DNA of 32,394 bases from Candidatus Omnitrophota bacterium (GCA_016934335.1 JAFGTC010000007.1:1-32394), one strand, 5' to 3'; positions 16,511-25,250 are shown, counted from the stretch's first letter. A program made the numbers and translations. The notes: generated by a model from the sequence alone, not told the origin.

Positions 16511-16800
16511 CGTTCGCTCCTAGTGAGGGAGTTTTTATGCGCTGCTGAGTATACTTGATTTCAATCGAATCCATAAGAGCGCTTTATCCTGGTTCTTGAC
16601 TTGGCCGCTTTTCAGTTGCATGTTGAATTGATGTACATTCATAGCATGCAGCAATCTGATTGAAAAGACGGATCGATGCGATATAGTGAAATAGTCAATA
16701 GGTGATTGGGATCGAATCCTTCCTGGTAATTGTTCATGGATTCGAATGTCGGCTGGATGAGTGATTCCGGATTTTTTTGCATATGGTAGAGTATATTTCA
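16511..16800. other. 290-base divergent intergenic region
   Basis: This is the spacer between the MBL gene (-) and the subtilase gene (+). It is AT-rich with no plausible reading frame of its own. It contains TTGACT near 16596, several short palindromic patches around ATGTACAT (near 16633), and the 8-bp stem-loop listed separately at 16712-16745. I could not place a confident promoter. Confidence 0.4.
16712..16745. repeat. 8-bp inverted repeat upstream of the subtilase gene
   Basis: TCGAATCC at 16712-16719 and GGATTCGA at 16738-16745 are perfect inverted copies separated by 18 bases. They lie about 55 bases before the subtilase ATG. This could be a leader hairpin or a regulator site, or chance. 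Confidence 0.35.
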
Positions 16801-18696
16801 ATGAAGATTCGCGCTGTTGCCGTCATTGTCTTTTTCTTCGCGCCTTTTTCAGCGTTCGCTCAATCTGAAGCCAAGATCGCCGGATTATGCCGGTGCGCCA
16901 CATCCTTGACAAAACTGACCAGCGACGTCTTGAAAATGAACTGGGCCGTCGAAGAAGGAGAAACGGCGTTGAGCGCCATGCAGCGCTGTGCTCCTTTCGC
17001 TATGCGCGAGGGAAAATTGCAGAGCATCGTCGGCGCGTCGGGAGCGTCCGATGATCTCATCAACGCCTGCATGGACGCCGGCCTGACCGTCCATGGCGTT
17101 CACTCGGCGGGAAATCTTCATCAAATAGTCGTTCGCTGCGAGGATCCCGTGCAATTGATTTTGCTTGCCGAGCATCCCGATGTTTTAGGAATAACAACGG
17201 CGCCTTACGCTCTCTCCATGGTAGGTTCAATCGAAAATGAAGCGGATTTGACTATCCAGGCGAAAGAGGCGAGAGAAGTCTTCGGCGTCGACGGCTCGGG
17301 AGTGCGCATCGGCGTATTAAGCGACAGCATCGCGGATCAATCGGAAAGCGGGCGGATTTTCGACGATTTTTTTCTGGGCGCCCCGTCGCAGCTCAAGTTG
17401 GAACTGCCCAAAAAAATTCGCGTGTTGGATCTGGGCGATGGAACGGGTAATGACGAAGCGGCGGCCATGATGGAATTGATGCACGATCTTGCGCCGGGCG
17501 CTGATTTTTCCTTTGCCGCCGTCCGCTATGATTATGCCGCCTTCGCTCCTAATATTCGAAAACTTTGGACCGATCCCGGATACGAATGCGACATCCTGGT
17601 GGATGACATCAGTTTCCTCAAGGAGCCGATCTACCAGCATGGCCCCATCGCCGCCGCCGCCATGGAGGCCGCGGCGAACGGCGTCCCCTATTTTTCCGCG
17701 GCGGGCAATTTCAATAACAATGCGCACGAACGTCCTTACGTGGACGCCAGCCCCGAGGACGATGATTCGTATCCGCCCGGCGGCGAGGATTTTCATGATT
17801 TCGGCGCCGCTTACGGTCTGGCTTCCGACACGCACTTGTCGCTTCATCTGCCGCGCTATTCGACCGTCATTCTGTCGCTTCACTGGGACGAACCGTATGG
17901 CGGCGTGTTAGCCGAGGGAAAAGGAGCCGAGTCGGATCTGGATCTGTATCTTGTTTCCGACGAGACGACGCCGCTTCGCAACGGCGCCGGCGGCAACATT
18001 CTCGCATCCAGCGTCGACTTCCAGGGAAGCGAGGGAAATCCCGGCGGAGAGCCCGTCGAATTTCTTTATTACGTCAACACGGACGCCGATCGCGATGTTC
18101 ATGTCGTGATCGACCATCAGGGCGGGCGGCGGCCTGAACGACTGCATCTGTATGTAGTTTTTGAAGAGATCAATGGAAATCACTTGATCGATCGGCGTCT
18201 TGTTCAGGATCGTACGCTTATCGGCCACATGGCTGCACCGGCGGTGATTTCCGTCGCGGCGGCGCATTATCGGGAGATCGATCGCAATGGGGAATATACA
18301 GAGCCCATCGAGCAAATGAATGTTACGGACTATTCCGCATTGGGGGGAGAACTGCCTATTCTGTTTTCCGACGACGGCTTGACCCGCTACGAAACGCCAA
18401 TCGTTGTTTTCAAGCCGGACGTCACAGGGCCGGACAATACAAGCACCAGCGTTGCGGGCTTTGAATCCTTCAGCGGCACGTCGGCGGCGGCGTCCAACGT
18501 CGCGGCTGTCGCCGCTCTCATGCTGCAGTACGATCCAACTCTTGATCCGAATAACCTGCTAAAAAGCATGCAGTTGCATTCCATCGATTTGTGCGAAGAA
18601 GGGCCGGACTATCGCTCGGGCGCAGGATTGGTGAATGCCTTTCGCGCTTTGTCCTCGCTCAACCCTTCGCGGATTTCCTTTTGGGAACGGTACTGA
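16801..18696 (+). CDS. Exported subtilase-family (S8) serine peptidase with atypical His region
   Basis: This protein is 631 residues from ATG 16801, which gives a clean signal peptide (MKIRAVAVIVFFFAPFSAFA). Upstream in-frame starts at 16777 and 16783 would put charged residues before it. Subtilase features are Asp175 in GVRIGVLSDS, oxyanion Asn303 in FSAAGNFN, and the nucleophile Ser561 in SGTSAAASNVAAVAALM. The usual His motif HGTH is absent. The equivalent place reads NDEAAAMMELMHDLAPGA, with Asp218, Glu219 and His228. I remember this variant (DEGRAM-type) from other exported S8-like proteins. Residues about 310-450 form a beta-rich insert between the Asn and Ser motifs. The enzyme would act in the periplasm or outside. 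It converges with the small secreted protein at 18723. Confidence 0.82.
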   Translation: MKIRAVAVIVFFFAPFSAFAQSEAKIAGLCRCATSLTKLTSDVLKMNWAVEEGETALSAMQRCAPFAMREGKLQSIVGASGASDDLINACMDAGLTVHGVHSAGNLHQIVVRCEDPVQLILLAEHPDVLGITTAPYALSMVGSIENEADLTIQAKEAREVFGVDGSGVRIGVLSDSIADQSESGRIFDDFFLGAPSQLKLELPKKIRVLDLGDGTGNDEAAAMMELMHDLAPGADFSFAAVRYDYAAFAPNIRKLWTDPGYECDILVDDISFLKEPIYQHGPIAAAAMEAAANGVPYFSAAGNFNNNAHERPYVDASPEDDDSYPPGGEDFHDFGAAYGLASDTHLSLHLPRYSTVILSLHWDEPYGGVLAEGKGAESDLDLYLVSDETTPLRNGAGGNILASSVDFQGSEGNPGGEPVEFLYYVNTDADRDVHVVIDHQGGRRPERLHLYVVFEEINGNHLIDRRLVQDRTLIGHMAAPAVISVAAAHYREIDRNGEYTEPIEQMNVTDYSALGGELPILFSDDGLTRYETPIVVFKPDVTGPDNTSTSVAGFESFSGTSAAASNVAAVAALMLQYDPTLDPNNLLKSMQLHSIDLCEEGPDYRSGAGLVNAFRALSSLNPSRISFWERY

Positions 18697-18722
18697 AATC
18701 CGGCATTCTCTGTTTAGGACTG

Positions 18723-19475
18723 CTAATTCTCTTTGGTGAAGAATCCACTGAACAAGTTGCTGAAATATTGGATCGCATTTTGGTTGCGCTTTCTGAACTG
18801 CAATGTTTTCAGATCTTCTGCTGCGACCATTCGGCATGAAAACGAGAAATCCAGAGTCTGATTTTGAATTTTGAAAAGCAGTCGGTTTTTGCCTTTTTTC
18901 AGATTGACTTCGCAAAAGACTTCGTCGATTTCCAAGGGCCGCCCTTCATAGAACGAGTACAATACCTCGCCGTTGCACCAGACTTTGACGCCGTCGTCGC
19001 TGCCCAGCGAGAGAATCATGGGCTTCTCTTCAGTCATATTGATCTGTGCGTATGCGTAGACGACGACATCCTCGCAAGGATTGAACGACCGTCGCAGATC
19101 GATAAAATCGTGAATCTGATTCAGAGGCCGCCATTCGTAGGCGTTATCCGAAAACGTATGCGACAATCCGGGCTTCGGCGCGATCTCGGCTTCGCCGCCA
19201 TGCTCTCTCAGGTAATCGAAATCGAGCGCCGCTTGATAGACGGCGTCGCTGAACGTATCCAATCCCTTGTCGTTCGTCGCCCGCACGAGTTCAGCCTCCG
19301 GCGTGGCGGCCAGGATGGGAAACGGGCCGCAAACCAGCCAATTTTTTACAAAATCCATGCTGGGCGGATCCGTATAAACGAATTTGATCGGTTCACTGGC
19401 GAAACTTGGGATGTGGATACAAAAAAGGAGAAACCAACTGGTTAAAAAGAACTTGCGGCTTTTTGATCCAAACAT
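18723..19475 (-). CDS. Small secreted beta-sandwich protein (PA14/GH2-sandwich-like)
   Basis: This 250-residue exported protein has a signal peptide at about 1-27 (ending PSFAS). Two motifs stand out: VKNWLVCGPFP near residue 40, and LSLGSDDGVKVWCNGEVLY followed by VNLKKGKNRLLFKIQN near 155-200. This pattern is common in secreted proteins and glycosidase accessory regions, where it forms a ligand-binding beta-sandwich. Here it stands alone without a catalytic domain. I chose ATG 19475 because GAGGAG lies 6 bases upstream and the signal peptide follows directly; the frame remains open to 19547. Function unknown; carbohydrate or surface binding is an inference. Confidence 0.75.
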   Translation of the reverse strand: MFGSKSRKFFLTSWFLLFCIHIPSFASEPIKFVYTDPPSMDFVKNWLVCGPFPILAATPEAELVRATNDKGLDTFSDAVYQAALDFDYLREHGGEAEIAPKPGLSHTFSDNAYEWRPLNQIHDFIDLRRSFNPCEDVVVYAYAQINMTEEKPMILSLGSDDGVKVWCNGEVLYSFYEGRPLEIDEVFCEVNLKKGKNRLLFKIQNQTLDFSFSCRMVAAEDLKTLQFRKRNQNAIQYFSNLFSGFFTKEN

Positions 19476-19725
19476 GAAAAACTCCTCAAAAAAACGTTCC
19501 TTCCTTATTATACGATGGAGAACCGGAAAAATTTTAATGGATGCCAATTAGAATGTTATGCCAATAGAATAGATTGTAAAATGAATACCGGGTTATCGAA
19601 ATTGGTTTCTCTGCCCCGGGAGTTCCATTGACATCAAGGCGCAAACGCTTCATACCATAAGGGGATGAAATGCATCATGATTTACATGAATTGATTTTTA
19701 CATAGAAACAGGGAAGGGAAGACGC
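19476..19725. other. 250-base divergent intergenic region
   Basis: This is the spacer between the start of the small secreted protein (-) and pseudopilin 1 (+). It is AT-rich near 19500-19590. A candidate plus-strand promoter is listed at 19628-19658. No reading frame or RNA gene is recognisable. Confidence 0.4.
19628..19658 (+). promoter_or_regulatory. Candidate sigma-70-type promoter for pseudopilin 1
   Basis: A perfect TTGACA -35 at 19628-19633 is followed 19 bases later by TACCAT (4 of 6 matches to the -10 consensus). The spacer is longer than ideal. Its position, about 70 bases before the pseudopilin ATG, is reasonable. Confidence 0.3.
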
Positions 19726-20367
19726 ATGAATCGAGCCTTTACCTTGATCGAACTGCTTATCGTCGTCGCGATCATCGGGATACTGGCGGCGATCGCCGTC
19801 CCCAATTTTCTGAATGCGCAGATTCGCGCCAAAGTCGCCCGGGCGCAGAGCGATTTACGAAATTTGGAAGTGGCGGCCCAGAATTATATGATCGACCAAA
19901 ACAATTTTCCCTGGCCGATATTGGGCGGCAACACCATCAATGTCGTGCATGAATTGACCACGCCGGTGGCTTATACGTCCACCGTGGATTTGGAAGATCC
20001 CTTCGCGCCGAAGAAGATGTTGGAATACATGCGCGCCAGCGGCCAGAGCGTCTTTGACAGTTATGTATATGTGCATTATCGGGGGCGCTGGGGAACGGGC
20101 GAATGCGCCGTCCGCTATGGAGTTCCGCTCGCCGAATGCCCCTTGGGCTTCGGCATGAAGTCGTTGGGGCCGGATGGAGAAAATTCGGGAGGCGTTCACT
20201 GGCCTCTGGAGACCAAATTCAAGAATGGCGAAGTCACCCCGGGCAATGCTTTCATCCGGCCGGGAATGCATACCAACGATCGCTTATACGCCCCCTCGAA
20301 CGGCCTGCACAGCATCGGCGACATCATTCGATTCGGCGGCGAAGTCGCGGGGATCGGAGGCGGATGA
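19726..20367 (+). CDS. Orphan type II secretion/type IV-like pseudopilin (1)
   Basis: This 213-residue protein has a class III signal: MNRA followed by FTLIELLIVVAIIGILAAIAV. The Phe at +1 and Glu at +5 are standard, but the residue before the cleavage site is Ala instead of Gly. After the N-terminal helix (with LRNLEVAAQNYMIDQNNFPW) comes a variable region, then KSLGPDGENSGG and a C-terminal motif PSNGLHSIGDIIRFGGE also found in the second pseudopilin (25929-26540). Such short prepilin-like proteins are abundant in Planctomycetes-like genomes and are often far from secretion genes, as here. The role could be a subunit of a T2SS-like pseudopilus; this is inferred. A purine-rich AGGGAAGGGAAG lies upstream of the ATG. 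Confidence 0.88.
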   Translation: MNRAFTLIELLIVVAIIGILAAIAVPNFLNAQIRAKVARAQSDLRNLEVAAQNYMIDQNNFPWPILGGNTINVVHELTTPVAYTSTVDLEDPFAPKKMLEYMRASGQSVFDSYVYVHYRGRWGTGECAVRYGVPLAECPLGFGMKSLGPDGENSGGVHWPLETKFKNGEVTPGNAFIRPGMHTNDRLYAPSNGLHSIGDIIRFGGEVAGIGGG

Positions 20368-20473
20368 GATATTCATCATTACAGGAAATAGAATCGGCAT
20401 GTTGAATTGAGACGCGAAATAAATTCTTGAATCGTGAATAAAACTGATTTTCATCGAAGAGAGGATGTTGAAT

Positions 20474-21346
20474 ATGGTTACTGCCATGAACCGACGGAGT
20501 TTGTTGAAGACGTCCGCGGCGGCGTTGTGCCTCCCCGCTATGAGCGCCGCCGCCGAAACGGCGGAGGATGCGCGGCCGCTGCGCATCGGCATCATGACGT
20601 ACACGCTGGGGAAGGATTGGGATGTCGATGCGCTCATTCAAAACTGCCTTGAAGCGAAATGGGAGCACGTTGAACTGCGGACGACCCACGCCCACGGCGT
20701 CGAGGTGAGTTTATCTAAAAGCGAGCGCCGCGAAATCCGCAAAAAATTCGAGGACGCCGGCCTGGCGTTGAGTCTGGCCAGCGCCTTCGCCTACCATTGG
20801 GACGATCCGCAAAAGGTCAAAGAACATATTGAAGGAACGAAAGAGTATACCCTGCTGGCGCATGACATCGGCGCTCGCGGCATTCGCGTTTTTCCCAACG
20901 CCATTCTGGTGGATCAAGGCGTTCCCGAAGAGAAGACGCTGGAGCAGATCGGAAAAGCGGCTGCGGAAGCGGCGCGCTTCGCCGGCGGCTATGGCGTCGA
21001 AATACGAATCAGCAATCATGGCAATGGCACGAATCGCATTACGCGGATCAAAAAAATTCTCGATTACGCCGACTGCGACGATTTGTATGTGAATTGGAAT
21101 TGCGACCGCACCGACGTAGAAGAGCCGGGATTCGAAGCGAATTTCAAACTTGTCAAAGACCGGATTCGCAACATCCACATGCATGAACTGTGGAACGAGA
21201 ACTATCCCTACCGGCAGTTGTTCGAGTTATTGAGAAAAGCTGGATATCAAGGGTATTGCGACGCGGAAGTCGGCCAGAGCTGCGAGCCGGTGAAATTCAT
21301 GACGTATTACCGCGCCCTGTTCCTGGCGCTGCAGAACGCGATTTGA
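20474..21346 (+). CDS. Sugar phosphate isomerase/epimerase-family TIM-barrel protein, exported
   Basis: This xylose-isomerase-like/AP-endonuclease-2 fold protein (290 residues from ATG 20474) has a Tat-like leader MNRRSLLKTSAAAL and a region ending MSAAAE. Metal-site style segments are seen: VELR early, EIRISNHGNG in the middle, NIHMHELWNENYPY and YCDAEVG late. The family isomerises or epimerises sugars, keto-sugars or inosose; the exact substrate is unknown. ATG 20465 directly abuts the AAGAGAGG sequence, so ATG 20474 (9 bases away) or ATG 20486 is more likely the true start. The next gene starts 21 bases downstream and is a Gfo/Idh/MocA oxidoreductase, a common functional partner. Confidence 0.82.
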   Translation: MVTAMNRRSLLKTSAAALCLPAMSAAAETAEDARPLRIGIMTYTLGKDWDVDALIQNCLEAKWEHVELRTTHAHGVEVSLSKSERREIRKKFEDAGLALSLASAFAYHWDDPQKVKEHIEGTKEYTLLAHDIGARGIRVFPNAILVDQGVPEEKTLEQIGKAAAEAARFAGGYGVEIRISNHGNGTNRITRIKKILDYADCDDLYVNWNCDRTDVEEPGFEANFKLVKDRIRNIHMHELWNENYPYRQLFELLRKAGYQGYCDAEVGQSCEPVKFMTYYRALFLALQNAI

Positions 21347-21367
21347 ACAATCCTAAGGAGGCATGAG

Positions 21368-22834
21368 ATGAAACGGAGATCATTCTTGAAGCGATCGCTG
21401 GGAGCGGGCGTCATGCTGTCGCTTCCATCCTCCCCGATCCTGGGTGCGAACGACGCCATTCGCATCGGCGTCATCGGCATCGGTTCGTTTGTGAAAATCG
21501 GCGGGAGAGGCCGCGGCGACGTCAACGATTTTCGCGACATTTCCGGCGTGCGCGTCGCCGCCTTGTGCGACTGCGATTCATACAATTTAAATTATGAACT
21601 TGAACAGTTCAAAGAGCGTCAGGAAAAAGTCAAAGGATACGCCGATTTCCGCGATCTGCTGAACGATCCGGAGATTGACGCCGTCTCGATCACCACGCCG
21701 AATCACTGGCATTCGTTGATGACCATAATGGCCTGCCAGGCGGGCAAGGATGTTTTTGTGCAGAAGCCGTCGTCGCATAACATCTTTGAAGGTAGGAAGA
21801 TGGTCGAAGCCATGCGCAAATACAACCGCATCGTTCAGGCGACGCACGGCCCGCGCAACAGCGGTGAAACTGAAGAGGCCTATGAATACGTCTGGAGCGG
21901 CCAACTGGGGAAAATGCTGTGCGTGTACGGACTCAACTACCGGCCGCGGATAAGCATCGGGAAAGTGTCCGGCCCGCAGCCCGTCCCCGAAACCTGCGAC
22001 TACGATTTATGGTGCGGCCCCGCTCCCAAGAAGCCGCTCATGCGTAAATATCTCCATTACGACTGGCATTGGATTTGGGATACGGGCAACGGCGATTTGG
22101 GCAACATGGGCATCCACGCCATGGATGGATGCCGCTGGGCCGTTAATCAGGATCAACTCCCCAAGCATGTCGCCAGCATCGGCGGGCGTCTGGGCTATGA
22201 CGACGACGGTGAAACGCCCAACACCCTGATCACCCTGCTGGATTACGAACCGGCCCCCATTATTTTCGAAGTGCGCGGGCTGCCGAAAGACGCCTCGTTC
22301 CATGACGTGAATTGGGAGAGGAACGCGGGGAAGACCATGGATGAATATCATGGGCTGCGCATCGGAACGATCGTGATATGCGAGGGCGGCTATATTCAAA
22401 ACGACGCCGCCTATGACAACGATGGGAAATTGATTCAGAAATTCACCCGCCAGCGCGTCAGCACAAAACAGAATTTCATCGATGCGATAAGGAAGCATCA
22501 GCCGGATCTGCTTTTCACCGATGCGCTGCAGGGCCACTTGTCGTGCGGATTGGTGCACATGGCCAATATCGCTTACCGCGTCGGCCGCGGCAGGCCGCCG
22601 GAGGAGATCAAGGATCGGATTTCCGGCGAAAAAGAATTGAGCGATTCGTTCGATCGCCTCATGCAGCATCTGGCCAAGAACAAAATCGACCTGGCGAAAG
22701 AGCCGCTCATCGCCGGACCGATGTTAACCATGGATCAAAAGACAGAGCGATTCACCGGCGCTTTCAGCGAGGAAGCGAATCGGCATGTTTCCCGCGAATA
22801 TCGCGAACCGTTCGTCGTGCCCGAAAACGTCTGA
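21368..22834 (+). CDS. Exported Gfo/Idh/MocA-family oxidoreductase (1)
   Basis: This 488-residue NAD(P)-dependent sugar dehydrogenase-like protein starts with a Tat-like leader, MKRRSFLKRSLGAGVM. The Rossmann glycine region is IGVIGIGSF. The family's usual E-K-P motif reads Q-K-P (residues 132-134, DVFVQKP), and ITTPNHWHSLM precedes it. The later conserved region contains DYDLWCGPAP and HYDWHWIWDTGNGDLGNMGIH, typical of the exported subgroup often called secreted oxidoreductases. Members oxidise, or act through redox on, sugars and cyclitols; some carry a tightly bound cofactor. GGAGG 6 bases before the ATG supports the start. It is co-transcribed with the isomerase gene just upstream. Confidence 0.9.
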   Translation: MKRRSFLKRSLGAGVMLSLPSSPILGANDAIRIGVIGIGSFVKIGGRGRGDVNDFRDISGVRVAALCDCDSYNLNYELEQFKERQEKVKGYADFRDLLNDPEIDAVSITTPNHWHSLMTIMACQAGKDVFVQKPSSHNIFEGRKMVEAMRKYNRIVQATHGPRNSGETEEAYEYVWSGQLGKMLCVYGLNYRPRISIGKVSGPQPVPETCDYDLWCGPAPKKPLMRKYLHYDWHWIWDTGNGDLGNMGIHAMDGCRWAVNQDQLPKHVASIGGRLGYDDDGETPNTLITLLDYEPAPIIFEVRGLPKDASFHDVNWERNAGKTMDEYHGLRIGTIVICEGGYIQNDAAYDNDGKLIQKFTRQRVSTKQNFIDAIRKHQPDLLFTDALQGHLSCGLVHMANIAYRVGRGRPPEEIKDRISGEKELSDSFDRLMQHLAKNKIDLAKEPLIAGPMLTMDQKTERFTGAFSEEANRHVSREYREPFVVPENV

Positions 22835-22861
22835 TCGGCGAACGCGGCTGTTGGATCTTTT

Positions 22862-23908
22862 TCAGTCTTGTTTCGGCGGCGGCTCAGGCCATTGATGATC
22901 AACCGGCTTCAGGCCGGTCTTATGTCTATGGAAGCCGATGGGATTGGGATTGTATGCGCCCACAATATCCACCTTGGATGCGGCGGGCGTTATATTTTCG
23001 ACTCCCAGCAGCCAATAGCAGGCGTTGACTAATAACCGCCGGAATCCCTCGCTGTGAAAATCGTCTCCGTGGCCCATGGTCGTTGTGAAGACGTACGATT
23101 CGCGGTCCGGCGCGCCGCGATGCTTTTTGAGCCAGGCGACCGGCGTGAGATTCTTTTCCGGATTGGGCGGATCGTCCGGATTCATGCCGCTGAGAACCTG
23201 CCCCATGATGAGCGGCGTGCACTCTCCTTCGAGCGTCGTCAAGCCGTAGACGTCCGACGGCCCCCAAATATCCCGGCAGCCCTGCACGATGGGATGGTTC
23301 TCCATGCCCGCTGCGATGAGTCCGCGGGTGCTTTCCTCCTGATGCTTCCCATAATGCTTGATCCAGGTCTCGCCCAGCACCTGCCGGCCGAATCCGCCGT
23401 AAAAATCGTCGCCTTTGTAGGTATAGTCATATTTGGCGTAGGGCTGATCTTGATAACGGTTGAATTTGAAGGCCGCGACGCTCGGGCGGACGCCGATGAT
23501 CGGCTTCCCTGAGTGGATATAATCGATGATGTGTTGCATCTGCTCGGGAGGCAGATCGCGGAAGCGGATGAAGATCACCATCAGGTCGGCCGATTGGAGC
23601 AGATGCAGGCCGGGGATGTTGTCGTTTTGATAGGGATCGATCGTTCCGTCTTCTTTATTAATGGCGAAGAGCACCGTGCAGTCGAACCCGTGATGAACCG
23701 ACAGGATTTTCGCCATTTGCGGCATCGATTCTTCCGAGCGATATTCTTCATCGCCGGTCACGAAGACGATATTCTTGCCCGCGCCGGGGCCGTCTCCGCC
23801 TCGATAGACCGCCCATTCCTTCCCGGCGGCGGTGAATTGCGAAGCGAGGAAGAAGGCCCCGGCTAAGAGCAGGAGCCTTCTACCCTGTTTTCGTATCGTG
23901 CAGTTCAT
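22862..23908 (-). CDS. ThuA-like domain protein, exported
   Basis: This 348-residue protein has a signal peptide (about residues 1-27, GRRLLLLAGAFFLASQF) and a ThuA-like glutamine-amidotransferase-fold domain: KNIVFVTGDEEYRSEESMP, LLQSADLMVIFIRFRDLPPE, HSGKPIIGVRPSVAAFKF, and the late TTMGHGDDFHSEGFRRLLVNACYWLLG. ThuA-like proteins are linked to disaccharide and 3-keto-glycoside use, usually beside Gfo/Idh/MocA genes, and that is the arrangement here: the gene lies 28 bases downstream of a Gfo/Idh/MocA gene on the same strand. I chose the ATG at 23908 because the signal peptide follows; the frame is open further upstream but overlaps the neighbouring gene. It converges with the plus-strand Gfo/Idh gene, 27 bases apart. 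Confidence 0.83.
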   Translation of the reverse strand: MNCTIRKQGRRLLLLAGAFFLASQFTAAGKEWAVYRGGDGPGAGKNIVFVTGDEEYRSEESMPQMAKILSVHHGFDCTVLFAINKEDGTIDPYQNDNIPGLHLLQSADLMVIFIRFRDLPPEQMQHIIDYIHSGKPIIGVRPSVAAFKFNRYQDQPYAKYDYTYKGDDFYGGFGRQVLGETWIKHYGKHQEESTRGLIAAGMENHPIVQGCRDIWGPSDVYGLTTLEGECTPLIMGQVLSGMNPDDPPNPEKNLTPVAWLKKHRGAPDRESYVFTTTMGHGDDFHSEGFRRLLVNACYWLLGVENITPAASKVDIVGAYNPNPIGFHRHKTGLKPVDHQWPEPPPKQD

Positions 23909-23936
23909 GCGACAAACTCTTTGCTTGACTTTCGTG

Positions 23937-25250
23937 TTACACTTCCAGTTTCCATGGCTTCCGATAGGGCCGGCGCAGCCAGGAATTGAGCTCCGGATGA
24001 TTGGTGATCGTTTCGTTGTCACCGTCCCAGACCAGCCGTTCGCCGGAGCGGAAGGCGATGCTTCCAAGATGGCAGATGTTGGAGGCTTTATGGCAGACTT
24101 CCACATCGCAGACGCAGCGCTCCCGCGTCTTCAACTTCGTCAGAAAATCGGAGATGTGGCGCTGGTTCATTTCATTATGGTCGACTGTTTTATTGATGGC
24201 CGGCGTTCCCTGCCCGAAGGGCTCTTTTTCCGGCCAGACGATCAGGCGGTCGCGGTCGAGGAACAAGGTTCCCTTGGTTCCATAAAATTCAATGCCGTAG
24301 CCGTCCCAGGTCGGCATTTCAGGCTCATGGGCGGGATTGAACGCATTGCCGGAGCGAACCGAAAACTGAACGATGCAGTCTTTGAATCCAAAATTCGTGT
24401 CGAGCGTGTCGGGCGTTTCGCTGCAATCCGTAAAGAAGAATTTGCCTCCTTCCGCAGAAATCGAGAGAGGATCGCTCTGCTGGAGGGCCCACAGAACGAT
24501 GTCCAGTTGGTGAACGCCCCAATCCGTCATCCAGCCGCCGTCCGTATCCCAGAACCATCGGAACCCGCCGTGGCAGCGCTGCGGGAAATAGGGCCGCTTG
24601 GGCAGCGGCCCCAGCCAGAAGTCCCAATCCAGATGTTCCGGCGGATCGGTAATCACCGCTTTTCCCATGCCTTTGGGATCATTATTGCGAAGGCTCCAAC
24701 TTTTCGCTTTTTGGACATGGCCGATATAGCCTTCATGGATCAATTGAACGCCTTCCTGAAAATTGACGGCGGAATGCGACTGCGTTCCACACTGCACGAC
24801 TCGATCGTATTGGCGGGCGGCTTTGACCATCTGCTGCCCTTCCCAGATCGTCACGGCCAAGGCTTTCTCGCAGTAGATGTCCAAGCCCGCTTTGCAGGCG
24901 TCGACAAACGGGATGGCGTGCCAGTGGGGAGGAGTGGCGACGATGACGGCGTCCAATCCTTTGTGCTCCAGAAGGTTCCGGTAATCCTTGTAGGCGGCGG
25001 ATTCTTCGACGCCGGCGATATCCCGGCCCTGCTCCAGCCGCTGGCGGTCGACGTCGCACACGGCGAGAAAATTCGCTTCGAGTTTCATGAATTCCCGAAT
25101 CAGCCCCATGCCCCGCCCGCTGCAGCCGATCAATGCGACATTGACTTTCTCATTGGCGCCCAGCACATTGACGGCGGGCGCCGATGCGAGCAGAAACGAG
25201 GCGCCCGCTGCGGATCGATTGAATTGTCTTCGAGTCAGTTTTTTGGTCAT
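23937..25250 (-). CDS. Exported Gfo/Idh/MocA-family oxidoreductase (2)
   Basis: This 437-residue paralogue of the gene at 21368 has a Tat-like leader, TKKLTRRQFNRSAAGASFLL. The Rossmann region is VALIGCSGRGMGLI. The E-K-P motif reads E-K-A (residues 128-130, DIYCEKALAV). ATPPHWHAIPFVDAC, DWDFWLGPLPKRPYF and GGFRWFWDTDGGWMTDWGVH are characteristic of the exported subgroup. It is probably a periplasmic sugar or keto-sugar redox enzyme, substrate unknown. The ATG at 25250 is preferred because it starts the Tat-like leader and has GGAG 11 bases upstream; the frame extends to 25409 without support. It is followed closely by the ThuA-like gene. Confidence 0.9.
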   Translation of the reverse strand: MTKKLTRRQFNRSAAGASFLLASAPAVNVLGANEKVNVALIGCSGRGMGLIREFMKLEANFLAVCDVDRQRLEQGRDIAGVEESAAYKDYRNLLEHKGLDAVIVATPPHWHAIPFVDACKAGLDIYCEKALAVTIWEGQQMVKAARQYDRVVQCGTQSHSAVNFQEGVQLIHEGYIGHVQKAKSWSLRNNDPKGMGKAVITDPPEHLDWDFWLGPLPKRPYFPQRCHGGFRWFWDTDGGWMTDWGVHQLDIVLWALQQSDPLSISAEGGKFFFTDCSETPDTLDTNFGFKDCIVQFSVRSGNAFNPAHEPEMPTWDGYGIEFYGTKGTLFLDRDRLIVWPEKEPFGQGTPAINKTVDHNEMNQRHISDFLTKLKTRERCVCDVEVCHKASNICHLGSIAFRSGERLVWDGDNETITNHPELNSWLRRPYRKPWKLEV

